The notes under the pieces: generated by a model
What the model saw: the letters and a program-made list of their open reading frames with translations, nothing else
Told to the model about the DNA's origin: nothing
The model's database searches: none
Source: Nephromyces sp. MM_2019
Lineage: Eukaryota > Apicomplexa > Aconoidasida > Nephromycida
DNA length: 64,000 nucleotides
NCBI GenBank assembly: GCA_015657535.1
Contig: JADHZB010000135.1
Location: 1 to 64,000, forward strand
Direction of reading: 5' to 3'
Shown here: one piece after another, positions 51,201 to 63,522 of the stretch
How the letters are laid out: every line of letters begins with the position of its first letter
Position numbering within the stretch: the first letter of the stretch is position 1
Position numbers and translations under genes: made by a program

Positions 51201-52180
51201 TATAAACTCTTAGGAGAACTGGATTTTTTTAGAACTCAACAATCGCTAAAGGCAATATGTTTCGTGTTACCTACACATTCACAATAGGAGAGATGAGATG
51301 CGCGAAAATAACACTAAGCGCGTACGAATGAGTTTTATTATTTAATTTTTCTCGTTGCTGATAAATTATAAAACGGTCATGAGCGAAATAATTACATCGT
51401 CATGGATTTCAACTTCGCCCCCAGGTTAAATTTTCTGATAAAAGCAAAATAATCTCTTATAAAATACTAGATAATACGTGAGGAAAATCTTCGAGTTTTG
51501 GTGGGAAGTTCGCACCAGTATTTACTTTGTGTTGCGAGGGTCAGGCAGTAACGTTTAATAGCTCCGAAAAAAAGAAAAACGTCACCATAATTCTGGTAAA
51601 TCACTAATCCACACTAATAGTTATAAAGCAGTGTCACGCCCTCTTACCCAATGGGGTGAGCTATATTTCAGTTTAAAAAACAATATATTGCGAGGAAGCT
51701 AGCCGGTAGATGCTATTTTTCCATTATTCATAGTTGCGATGCGTTGCTTGCACATGCATTACGTATTGTTCCTGGTAATGCTGGCATGATATAGACGTAA
51801 TTGCTGCATATATTTTTAGCCAGGACACGATACGGCTCAGGTTATAACTATGCTGAAGTGATTCTGGGGGAAGCTTGGATGAAAAAAAAATAGAATTGGG
51901 TTCCTGTACGACTTTCAGCTACGGAAAAAACGACAGGAAAAGGCACTCACTTCCCTTCATTAGCGATGCTAGAAAGCTCACACCAATGCCTAATTCGCAG
52001 AGCTTGGTTGCAATCTTTGTACTCATGAAAAAATTTCACCAAAATATTATAGATCTATCTGTTTCCCTCTATATTTTCCAGATATCGACTACCCTTTGCA
52101 TATTACGTAATAGGCGATAGAATTGAAGCAGCAATAAGGAAGAGGCAACTGGAACTATCCGCTGGAGATTTACAAGAATA
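45260..52180. other. Long gene-poor stretch
   Basis: Nearly 7 kb in which I found no exon pairs or family matches. 45950-45990 contains the palindrome GATCTATATATAGATC. 47740-47990 is locally GC-richer with overlapping minus-strand open frames of about 65 codons that may be chance. Another RNA or protein gene with weak signal could be hidden here. Confidence 0.35.
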
Positions 52181-52184
52181 GGAC

Positions 52185-54166
52185 ATGGGGCCCTCTATTG
52201 GCGCAAAGCGTCTTACGTTGCCACCAAATAATACAAAAGGAGCAAAGTTGAGGGCACAATTCGGAGGCATACTAGCATTAATCTTTTTCGCTGTACTTGA
52301 GAGTAAGTGCTATTGTGCATTGTCCCAATTCCGGGTTTCGTATTTGGTGCTCGTCCCATACATAAGCTGAACACTTCTTAACAAAGAGTAAGATCAAATC
52401 AAAGCTTTTTGTTAGAGTCAACTCTGCTAACTAAAAGCTGGTACACCACGGGACACCTCGTTGTTATCTTTCATAACACCTAGGCACGTTCTATTAATCT
52501 TGAAAGGGTACTAAACGAATGATTACTCAAAAAAAAATTCACAAAAAATGTATTTCATTATTATTGTTACCCTTTACACACAAAAAAACCTTTCATATGC
52601 GATAATCGGCAGGCATCCAAGTGTACGCAGGGTCAAACATATTCGACCATGGAAAAGTTGACCTAAATGGTAGGTACACACTAAAAGCACTACTTTCTTG
52701 AAATGAATGATATCACATACACAGAACTGTAGAGGCACGCAGAGACATTCTGGATTGCCTTTTTTCATGTAGAAGCAATGTCGCAAGCTGCAAGAGTATG
52801 TTGTAAGTTCCTATTCATGCTATTCAAAAAATTATCCCCAAGAAAGAATTTTTTGCTTTTGGTGTTGCGTCGAAAGTCAGTTACCGTCCGCTTGGTTAAC
52901 TCTTAGCGATAAGCTTTCTAGGTATACGTTTGATCGCAAGTTATTACCTTGGGTCACGAAAAATCATCTCCATTTGCACACTGTGGGCTAACAAAATCTT
53001 TGTTGGGCTTGAATTTCAGCCGAAATTTTGCATCTTGGCCCGCGTTATTCATGGATGACTAAATACTGCCGCGATATACCCCTTAAAAACCAAGTACACG
53101 ATTATTTCAGGGCCTAACCTGGCACCGTACACACGATATTTGAGGCTCCAAGAGCTTTACAAGCTCCCTATTGGACAGGGAATTACTCTGGACCCTCTCT
53201 TCTTACAATGGGGTGAAACACCTGAGAATTCACACAGACATCTCTTCAGTGTGACGCATGTCCATCAAGAACCCGATAAGCTTACCTTAGAACTCGGAGG
53301 CAGATACGAGCTAGTAGCTGCCAAAGGTTAGACAGAGATTATAGAACATTGTTTGGTGCAGCTGGTGGCAGCCTTGTCACAAATCGCAAAGTTTGCCGTA
53401 ATAGTAGACTGAATAAAACCAAGCTTGTATGCTTACCAAGCACCAATACGAATGATACATTTGTGCAGAAAACGCCACGCTGTCCAGAGGTGACCAAATC
53501 CTGCACACTTTCGACTTCTCACGAATACTCGATGAAGAAGTCGCCGAGGCTTCAGGCAGAATAGAGCAAGACCCCCATCAAGCTGAAACAAAGCTTCAAG
53601 CAAGGAACTTGGGAAAGAAGCACAGCCATGGGAAATATCCGAAGAACACTCCTGCAGGGATGCCAACTACGTTCTTCGATGCATATTGCCGATATGGTTG
53701 TGGAGGAATGGCAGGTGAGTAGATGCCGCATATGGGCTCCATCCCTTCATGCCTCACGCTAGTCATGCATTCGTCGGTTTTATCATTTGTAAAGGCGAGT
53801 TTACTAATAATTTAAACGAAAAATTAAATTCTTGTTAGAATAGCTAGAGCGGAAGCAGCAAACTCAGTGCCAGATATAAAGATATTGCAACCCTACAACT
53901 GCCCCAACGAACACATATATTCTCTTCGCACTTCAGTCACGTTCCCATATTACTATCGCCCATTCTTCGGGTATGGCTTTCCATTGGTTGGCACTGAGGC
54001 TCTTTTCCCGCAAGGATACGGTGGCTATCCAGCAGCAGAAATACTTGCATCACAGGGAGGAGGAAGTTTATCCCAAGGAGTTAGCAGCCCCACAGTGGCC
54101 GGTGGTGCACCTCAAGATGGGGCCGCTCAACAAAATTCCGGGGCCAATGTGGCCACCCTAACTTAA
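52185..54166 (+). CDS. Unrecognised conserved-looking protein, possible membrane anchor (5 exons)
   Basis: I do not recognise the family. Exons in phase: 52185-52302 (donor GTAAGT), 53111-53326 (acceptor TTATTTCAG), 53362-53397 (donor GTAATA), 53469-53714 (acceptor TTTGTGCAG, donor GTGAGT) and 53844-54166 ending in TAA; 312 residues. It begins MGPSIGAKRLTLPPN, followed by a short hydrophobic segment GGILALIFFAVL (about 28-39), which could be an internal signal or anchor. The body has LRLQELYKLPIGQGITLDPL, GKYPKNTPAGMPTTFFDAYC, CRYGCGGMAG, and FPYYYRPFFGYGFPLVG near the C terminus, then a Gly/Gln/Ala/Ser-rich tail. The Tyr/Phe/Pro/Gly-rich C-terminal part suggests a structural or pellicle-type protein, but that is speculation. 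The 35-bp and 71-bp introns around the third exon are the weakest part of the model; without the second, the frame meets TAG at 53562. Confidence 0.55.
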
Positions 54167-54199
54167 TCTCATTGCACAACACTTTACTGCTTAACAAAC

Positions 54200-55410
54200 A
54201 AAATTCTACTTCCAAAAGAGTAGCGATACACCTGACACACAAATCACCAAATTAGTAACCGCGTCGGGCAAGGTGAACTTTTTTGACAAAAAGTTTCAGG
54301 AAATAACTCAGAAGCTGGCTGATGCCCTCAAAATTAAAATTTTTTAATGCAGTAGCCTGCGAATAGTATTTGAGACTTCATATTTTTACGAACATGCTGC
54401 GTGGAGTGCCACAGTTTCATCTTTCATCCCAGGTCGCAAGTATATCGAACTCTTTAAGATGTATTAACTCTCAGTAATATGCCAATAGTCCTCAGGGAAA
54501 TCAACACCACATAGGACGTCCAGTAAAAGAAAAACACAAATGCAAAGAGGGCTGGCATCGCCTTATGCACATGCTACTTCCATCAATGGCACTGAACAAC
54601 CCACAATTGTTTTACAGAGCAAAGTTTGGGTGCTGTCGCACCTTCAGAAGAGTCGATATAAAGTATCAGTACGAATGCCCAAGCATGCAAGTTTGCATGT
54701 CAATGTTGTACACATCGTATGTTTTAAACAAGAAATTATATATAGTTGCACCTGCATATGCAGGCTAGAATGCTCAAGCACACGGTTTTATCCAAATTCA
54801 TACTTCACCTACTAACACCACGTGTACCATAGAGCGAGTAACCAAAAGGGCCGCGCATGACCATGCAGACGAGCAGCACAATCGTTTAGTAGTACAAACA
54901 CGAAGCATACTATTATCTTCCTAAGAAAGTATCACTAAGTAATAAAAGATGTTTCCTGTGTAACCGCTGAGTCGGCTGCAGGAAACAAAGCCACAGTAAA
55001 CACAATTTCACACATAACTCCACATCTAATTTTTTTAACAAATAGCTCCTTATAGCAAAAACAAATCAGAGTACCGCAGATAATTCTCAGCATACCATCT
55101 CATCAAGTGACCGGTATTTGCATCGCGTAGCAACATAAACTCCGCAAAATTTAGGACACCAGCCGTTCTCAAAATGATGAAAGCTAAATTCACAAAACCA
55201 ACCATGTCTCCATGCCTGACCTTGACTATGCAGCTATAAAATTTCAAATATATAAATTGAGTCTAGGTGAATCGTATAAAAAACAGCAAAAAAAAGCTAA
55301 CGAATAAATGGTAGCATGCACAAAGCAAAAGTTACCATATTCTTACAAAAGATATCCACGATGCTTCTGTAGCTTGAGCTATAGAAAACAGCCAGGCTAT
55401 CCCTACTGCT
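54200..55410. other. Convergent intergenic region
   Basis: Separates the 3' ends of the unrecognised plus-strand gene and the minus-strand dehydrogenase, probably 3' UTRs and terminators. No exon identified. Confidence 0.4.
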
Positions 55411-55417
55411 ACTAACT

Positions 55418-58400
55418 TCAGGCCTTCCGGCTTGCACCTTGCTTTACAAGCTTTTCACTCAAGTCCCAAAGCTCCTGCAACAACATATTGGCACAAGCAT
55501 TCACACACAAAGATCGTATAAAAGCGTTCATATTTCCAATTAAAAAGCATGAAAAGCCCAGAACTATGAATAAACAGTAAAAATTTTAGCACTAAAGAAA
55601 GATGCGCATTCGCTAGTTTAAGAAGAAGTTTCGTTAGTAAATGCTAAGATAAACTATCCTAATGCATGAAGTACGCTATTTCACCTTCTGTTTGTTCTCA
55701 AGCATTGCACCAGGGGTAATTGGATTGTATTGGCATTCTGCATAGTAGCCTGGTGTTAATTTATCCGAAGACTCTGCACATAAATATCTGGCAAAGAAGC
55801 CAAAACAGGAAAAAAACATTCATATACGGTGGTGGATTCGTCCGCCATTAGATCAACTTTCACGACCCTCAAAAATAATAAGAGTACACACGCACCACCT
55901 CACCAAGAATGAAGATTGCCAGCACATTATGAAGTTGACATTCATTTCTACATAAATAACTTTGCAAAGCCGCGAACTTGCAAAACCAAACCGATCGCAC
56001 AAGATGTTTCTTTTCGGCGACACCCAAAGGAAAAAGACAACTCTTACAGTATAGTTGCAGCTCCCTCTAGAGGTGTCTTCAAAAAAATTGGAGATATCAA
56101 AGTCTTCAGGAATTTGAGAACACCAGAGTAATCCCTTGTTAACTCTGTGCCTACAACACCTGGGTGTACACTGTATGACGTCGCCGAAGTGTTTGTATTA
56201 TTATCGAATCTGGTAACAAATAGGAAATAGCAGTACCTCGACTGAAGAGTAAAAATGACTCCAAATCACGCATCAAAAAACCAAGTATTACTACTATCAC
56301 CAAAATACACTGAAATATGCTTAGTTACATTCTCTGAAGAGTCCTGCTAAACCAGACATTACATAGTTTAGAAAGCTGGTAAAGGCGTCTTGGAGGAACC
56401 TCGTTTTTCGCTCCAGATACAATCTCATCCAATTCAAAACCCTGAATAAAAGAGTAGTACGAATACGCGGATTTTATTGGTTACCAAAGACTATATTTTT
56501 GAGGAATACTTTAAGAAATAAAAAAAAAATATAGATTTGATACTGAAGATTTACAAAAACAATCTGCTAAAAAAAGTTATTCTTCAAGAAAGGCCTTGGA
56601 TTAAAAGAAAACGGCCTTGTAATTCGCAGGTAGTCTTAAAGCCATGCCCCCATGAAGTATCTTACCTGCGTTCAACACGTGCAAACCCCATATACCCCTC
56701 AACGAAGCTACGTAAATTTAATTCACTATACTAAGCAATTCAAAGCAGCCTTTAACATCAAGGTTTATCCGCATAGTTAAACTGGGGACAAAACAGGCAT
56801 TATCACCTCATGAGTACTCATGGTCGTAAATAGCCTTGCCCAACCAGCTTCCCATATACAAAATATATTATCACTCACATAAACTACTGCGGAATACGCG
56901 TAAAAACGAGGAATGAGAAAAGCGTATTAAATACTTCACGTTGCTCAACTTGTTTTAAGCTCGAGTAATTAACATGGTTGAGTTCGGTTTTATAAGCATG
57001 AAAAATGCATCAGTCAACTTCTCACCGATTGGTAGATATCCCCCATTCCGTACAGAATACTAGCCACATTGATAACCCGGGTATTCCAGGCCATTATTTT
57101 GTCTAACAATAGGTTAGTCAATAAAAAGTGACCAAGATGATTAGTAGCTAAATGAAGCTCGTGCCCATCCTTAGACGTCTGCATAGTGGTTCCGGCCCAT
57201 ACACCTAGGAACAAACTTTGAAAACGTTAAGAAATCAGTGGAGAAAAGGAAATACTGGACATTTGAAAATCGTAGACTATTGAGCGGTTACCAAGATTTT
57301 GAGGCAGCTTGAAGCATACTCAAATATTCAATAAACAAATTAAGTACATACACAACATTTATGAACATGGAGTAAAAGAATAGAAAAAAACGTCTCGCAC
57401 CCGCTTATACATAAAATCTTTCCGCAGCCAATACCTGCATTGTTGATAAGGAAGTCAACTTTCTGGTCTCGATCAAGAATTCTATTTGCAAAAATCCTGA
57501 CGGAGCTTGAATCAGCGAGATCCAAACGAATAACCTCCATAGCGCTATCATAAATAACAGGAGAAACAGAAAGAAAAAAAGAAAGAATTTACACTAAAGT
57601 ATATTGATCACAAGACGTAGAATCCTATAGCACATTATTCTAGTTCCAATCAGCACAGCACGGGTGTCTTCCATGGAACATATTATATCCTATCAAATAC
57701 AATATATATATAATAATATCGTAGAAGAAGTCGGTACAAGCTTCAAAGCCAATCTTCAAGCGTCAAGACTCAGTGGAGTAATCCCATAGTGCTTCTAATG
57801 CTTATTCTACAAGTCAAGCTGCAGCCTTATCGGCTGTGATGAAGCCCTTTGATATAGGCTTATATATTGAGTCACTGACTAATCTAATTAATAAAAGAAT
57901 AAGCTAACAAAGCAAGCATTCACTATCAGCTAGCCCATTCAAACAAAACCAGAATACAATATATGCACCCACAAATTTATGAACATGAAAATCCATACAA
58001 GTATAACAAAATGTGTTACTGTGATCTGCAGCCTGTTCCATAAATGAAAGCACATGTTTGCAAGCGAAAACATATAAGACAGCAATATATGTAATGCTCT
58101 GGTAATCATGCATATACTTCCATAACAATTGGATTGGATTAGATCTTCAGATGCACAAAATCCGTAAGCAACACTCATGAATATGCCATTGCAACAGTAC
58201 ATATATATATACGGAAATATGAGTAACGCAAAGCACGCACCTATTAGGGGGAAGCTTCATGGAATTATTAAGCTCTGCCAACATGGCCTGACCACGATTT
58301 AGGTCTCGGCAGCCTATTATTACCTGGGCTCCCCAACTTAAAAGTTGTATAACCGTCGCCTTGCCAATTCCAGATGTCCCACCTAAAATTAAATCAAAAA

Positions 58401-59792
58401 TAAACTTCGTAGATAAGAGACTACTCAATTAAGATTGTTTTGGCAAAATTGCTAGTTAGTCAAGATTAAAGAAGCTCAGCAAAATTTATAGTGTTATAAA
58501 TACTGCTGGAGGGAAAAAACCAGAGAAATAGAACTTTTTAAATCGAAGATGCTTTTCAAAGTAACAAAACCTAAACTCAAAAAAACATTACAAACATAAA
58601 AAATATAGTATTAGATTTACTATCATGAAGTATCAGCAAGAAAAAAAAGCAGATTGCACGCATATTAAATGGGGTTGAGAATTAAGTTCAGGTATAGATA
58701 AAGGAAAACCTAAGGCTCATTTAAGGTGATTACAAGCTGAACATTCTTGTTATCGACACTTCCTTCTAAACCAACGGTACCGGGAGCGAATTACAAATAA
58801 CCCAAAAAACAAAAATGCTTGATGGCGTCACTAATAATATCAAAAAACATAAGTTTCGCTTCTGTGCAATTCCCCACCAGTTACGATGGCAAGCTTGCCA
58901 CTCAGGTCCGGTTTCAAGGAACTAGGCAATTTTCTTCCCCTAGAAATAGTTCTGACGATAAAGAGTGCCACTGCAATTGATGCCGCAGTGATACCATACA
59001 GAGCGTTGGGATTTTGACTTAACTTCGATCCTAGAATGAGGCGTGAGAACTCCTTAAACAACCTCGAGTTAAGTAAAAACTTATCCACCAAAGCATACCT
59101 GTAAATGAATTCTTACGCTGCATTGAAAGCACTTGGTGAGGATGGCAAAAATATATGCAACACTACGAATAAGTTGAAAAAAAGTAGACATTCCTGTATG
59201 GTGACCCTTGCATATCGCGCAACTCGAAACTGATAAAATAGAACGCGTACATCTATAGTTTTCGATGATCAGCGTTCACAAGGCCTTAATCAGCGACGCT
59301 TGGCACACAAAATGTATTCTTGAATATTGTGACCATGAAGGACAACTGCTTATCAAAAGCACTGTTTTTTTCGAAAAAATATTGTGCTTTTGGTACATAG
59401 GACAAGCATAACAAGATGCTCAGGAAATGAACCGATACTTGGTCCAATTGTAATGAACACAGACTACATATTTCATTCAAGGCACCACTTAAGCTACGCA
59501 AAATTGTAGCACAGCCCTAAGAAGCACAGTTTGGCAGAGGCAGTAATAAGGCTTCATGTGCACACTACGGAAGCGCACTCTAAGCACATTGACCCAAGTG
59601 TGCGCATGAAAAAGTAACACTAATAGCAACGAAATTTGTTGACACACAGTGTCTTACTAACCCAGACATAGCAGTGGCAGCCACCAATGCTCTCACTGCA
59701 GGCTCACTCCAAACAAGACCTAAATGGCTGATTGCCCGCACCGGGAGGTCTCTAACTGTGTCCTCATCGACATATTTCTTCATTTCAGCCAT
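55418..59792 (-). CDS. Membrane-anchored short-chain dehydrogenase/reductase, retinol-dehydrogenase-like (9 exons)
   Basis: NAD(P)-dependent oxidoreductase of the classical SDR family closest to RDH11/WWOX-type enzymes; the substrate, a lipid alcohol or retinoid-type carbonyl, is unknown. Exons in phase: 59792-59662, 59098-58878, 58382-58241, 57544-57435, 57204-57026, 56441-56329, 56209-56048, 55787-55685, 55474-55418; 405 residues. A membrane segment ([16 protein letters not shown], 77-92) precedes the Rossmann fold. Cofactor motif TGGTSGIG is at 117-124, NNAG at 199-202, NHLGH with the structural Asn at 223, catalytic Ser250 in RVINVAS, and Tyr282/Lys286 in [16 protein letters not shown] and [16 protein letters not shown] match the family C-terminal region. 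The full catalytic tetrad is present, so the enzyme should be active. The N-terminal extension of about 75 residues ahead of the anchor is unusual. In-frame ATGs at 59807 and 59843 are alternative starts. Confidence 0.93.
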
Positions 59793-59849
59793 TTCTGCAC
59801 GGATCATAATGGGATGCAGCACAGGCAGATATTGACATGTCATTTAAAC

Positions 59850-62800
59850 ACGGAAATACCTAGGAGGCTTGGCCACTTTGCCATCTCCAGGCGAGTTTAC
59901 GCATTTTATGTAACAGCATACGCCATTTTACATGCACCAGCAAACAAAAATATGCCTAAATACTCTTGCAAATAGCATGCATGGCTCATAAATTCCGGGG
60001 CTGCAATGATCACGATAGTCCAAAAAATTTAAGTCAAAGGAATAATAAATTCCTCTACATATGTGGCACTACAATAATATCCTTAACAATGGCAATATGT
60101 TCACTCGTGAAGTCATATGATCCCACGCCCTGGTAGAAGCACCTTAGACTTTAGGGTAACGATATGGGTCAAAAGCACACAGGATTGTTTGAAGTTCCTC
60201 GAGCTCTTCCAGCAGCTTTTACGGTATATTATTTCTAGTTATGGTGAAGCTCATTTGGCTGCTCATTGTACCACGATTCTGAAGCACAAACCCAAAGTTT
60301 GTTACTTTGCAATTGTTCCGACCACGTGGCTATGCACATCCCACTTTCGAATGCGGCATGCCGGGTAGAGCGTCAGGATGTCATCACCCGCGTGAATACC
60401 ACTACAGTTTGCTACAGCGGAAATGCGCTGGTTACCAGGTAGTTTCCAGCTAGAAGCACAAGAAAACAGGTGCGTCTATCCAGCCTACGCCAAATGAATA
60501 AGTGCGGCTGCCAAGTACTAACGGTACCATGCGCGTGTACGGCAGCACGCTGCTTATAGGAGTCCTCCGTTGCTTCTCCATTGTTGAGCATACACAATTT
60601 CCCGGGACCTGCCAATCGGGGGATGTGAAGGGTGGTTAGCAGGAGTCCAGCGATTACCATGAGTGAACGCCGATATAATGTGGTTGTGACAGCTTCTTTT
60701 ACCTGTAACGACAGGTATGGCTGACCGTAATTAGGGCAAAAGTTGGTGAAGGAAGCGGCATTGCGTGGAACTAAGAGCTGCCAAAGCTGCATGCAGGCAG
60801 TGCAAGTAACAAGCCGGGCTAACTCCTGTAAGTTGAGTTGCTCTAGTCCAGGTAAGGAAAATAAAAACTTTAACTTTGGCATAGAATTTGCTTAGGTGTT
60901 TCCCGTGCCATCATTATGCACGATGCCGTTTTTTGTTTTTGGCAAGCTTCTAGTGGAGATGTTTTAAACTGAGCGTAGTTTGTCCTCGTGTCTGCTACTC
61001 CTAAGATTGCGTGCCCCAGGAGTTATTGCACCATTTTCTATCACGATTGTTACGGGCTCATCGTTAAAATTGACCATGTGCTGCAGGCAGCCTACTACAT
61101 TTGTTGCCTTGCTCAAAGTTACAAACTCTTGAAGACCAAGATTTGATACATTTAATGAGATTCTTTCTATGACTCTTCATTTTATTTGCGCTGCTCAAGA
61201 ATGGAAGCCAGCACCCAATTGGCTGCAATATGCTTGTGCTTTGGTACCCCATTGCTTTCTTCAGTTAGCAAGAACTCTTCTCGAAGCGCACCTTCGTGAT
61301 TTCTGTGCCCTTCCTACAATAGGTACGTCTCTGGTATCTTGAAGTATTAAGGGGGCTACGGATTACGTTACATATCAAGAGCTTCCCTACCTGTTTGTTT
61401 TTCGGATACTGTTTTGCCACACATGTTTCCTTTGCCCCCTAAAAATACGACCCAATTCGCCGTCAAGTCACCCTAAATATCACACTACTAGTGGGCCTTG
61501 CTTCACACATCAGAATTAAGATATTTAACCCGGTAGAAACATGGTACCATGAACAATTTTTTGATGCAGCATGCTGCTGGAAGGCTAGACCCTGATCTGT
61601 TACAATATCCCTGCATCATAGTACCTCGCTACGAGCTACTAGAAATATTCTGCAACTAAGAACGTCATGAGGTATATTTTGATGTCACAAAAGTAGATGC
61701 TGAAACTCAGACGAATTTTACCTAAAAGTACTTCTGCTGTTGCATTAAGATTTTGTACCAGTCGTGTATTGTTATTTAACGATAAGTAGCATTACGTAGC
61801 CCTTTTTACATGGAAAGAGAAAAAAGAAAAAAAGATAGTGTGAAATTAAGGATCACATTAATGAGAGTGCGCTGCTTACAGGCTACTACACCTGTAACAT
61901 GTGGTACAAACAACAGTTGCTTGGTTTAAAAGGACTTGGATTTTTGCTTTTGTTAAGCAAAACTTAGGAATCAAGAACTTGCCTGCCATTTTAGCGAAAA
62001 TCTTTTTTGAATGCTAACGGCGTTGTATGAGTACAAATGGATTACTGCATGATGATCCATCGAATAAATGTAGTACGATTACCCTGGGACAAATCAGAGA
62101 CTGAATCTAGGAAAGGGGGGGTATACACGCATATCGATGTATGTGCAAGCAGGTGGCAGGATTCGTTGACGTACTTCTCCGCATAAAACACGAAATTATA
62201 AGGTTTTAAAACGCTTGTAAGGAGGTATGCCTTGCTATTGGTCATTCATGAGAACTTCACGAAAGGCTCGTAATTTTTTACGACAGACTAAAAAGGTAAG
62301 CATTTAGCAGTTGTATGTATGGCTAGATAATTAAGGTTGCAACATGTATTATCATTTGTCTTGTATCGGAAGAAATATATTAGTAAATTATTACATGAGC
62401 TGCTTTCCAGGTAGTGCAACAAACTAAGTTAAGCGACCCGACTCGGTAGACTTTACATGCAAGCGGCTCATTGAACATCACCGATGCCCCTTATTTTCCG
62501 GCACAGCTAGTATAAACACCTCAGGATTGTCACAGGTATACTGGATATCACGTAAAAGGCTCAGATGTGTGCCAAATACTTGTAGTTTGCCATTGACTAT
62601 TTCTGATCTAAGTTCAAAAAATGAAGCAGCAGGGCATTATAAAGTATCCTACAAGGCAAATGAAATATTCAAGTTGACTTTTTAACTATAGCGCTTCCCT
62701 TCACAATTATTGTAATGTCGCGAGACTGCGATAATCGGCAACATATACTAAAGCATCATTATTATCAATTTCACGAAAATTTGATATTTTTTTTTCCGAA

Positions 62801-63440
62801 AGAGCGCTGCATTCATTTCCATGAGAAGAATATTAAAGGTCAAACCAATTACGGCTCACTTTGTTAAAAGCCTTCAAGGTTAGTAATTGCTCATAAAAAA
62901 AGGGGGTATTTCAGCAAAAGCTACTAAGATATGCGAAGGGAAACATTAAAAGATTACATTGTTTCGTGCCTTTAAGATTAGTCAGTTGCGATATTTGTAT
63001 CTGCATGCCATAAGCATGGTAGACCACGTACTAAAGCCGGACTATCAGAGTAAGTGCAGCAGCAAGGAGCACACAATAAATAAGCATGACACACACCACT
63101 AAAGTATGTTTCACAGCTTAAACAAATTAACACTGTAGCGTGAGGATTGCGAGATAAACGTTCCGAAATTGCGGAGGTGTTCGATTTCAGCAAGTTAGGT
63201 AATATACAGGGTGTGCCCCAATGCTTCAGCTATGTACAGAAGACGGCGTATGGTAAAGTTCACAAGCATGGCAATAAATCTATTCCTATGGCACAGAGGC
63301 AGCACTCAAACATTGCATTAAGCTCTGCCGGACCAGAAGATTTCAAAAGCTTTCCTTTGAGTACGAAACGATAATCTAAAATGAATGGCTCCTAAGAAAC
63401 GGGCGCGTATGAAGCGAAGCCGCTTTTGATGGTGGAATAT
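59850..63440. other. Unresolved region
   Basis: No supported gene. The segment 60360-60880 is GC-richer than its surroundings and carries a 156-codon minus-strand open frame (60882-60412, starting MPKLKFLFSLPGLEQLNLQE), with Leu-rich and Cys-containing stretches. It is a weak coding candidate without recognisable family or clear splice sites. Confidence 0.3.
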
Positions 63441-63448
63441 AAAAGGAG

Positions 63449-63522
63449 TAGGCCGAGCAGGACTCGAACCCGCGACCACCCGGTCCGTAGCCGGGCATTC
63501 TATCCAACTGAACTATCGGCCC
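63449..63522 (-). tRNA. tRNA-Arg (anticodon ACG)
   Basis: On the minus strand GGGCCGA pairs with TCGGCCT (seven pairs, with a G-T closing pair), followed by discriminator A. D arm GTTC...GAAT, anticodon stem CCCGG/CCGGG enclosing loop CTACGGA (anticodon ACG), variable loop TGGTC, T arm GCGGG-TTCGAGT-CCTGC. No intron, and no encoded CCA. A TTTT pol III terminator follows within ten bases (CTCCTTTTATA). The B box GGTTCGAGTCC is canonical. It decodes CGU, and CGC/CGA after A34-to-inosine editing. Confidence 0.97.
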
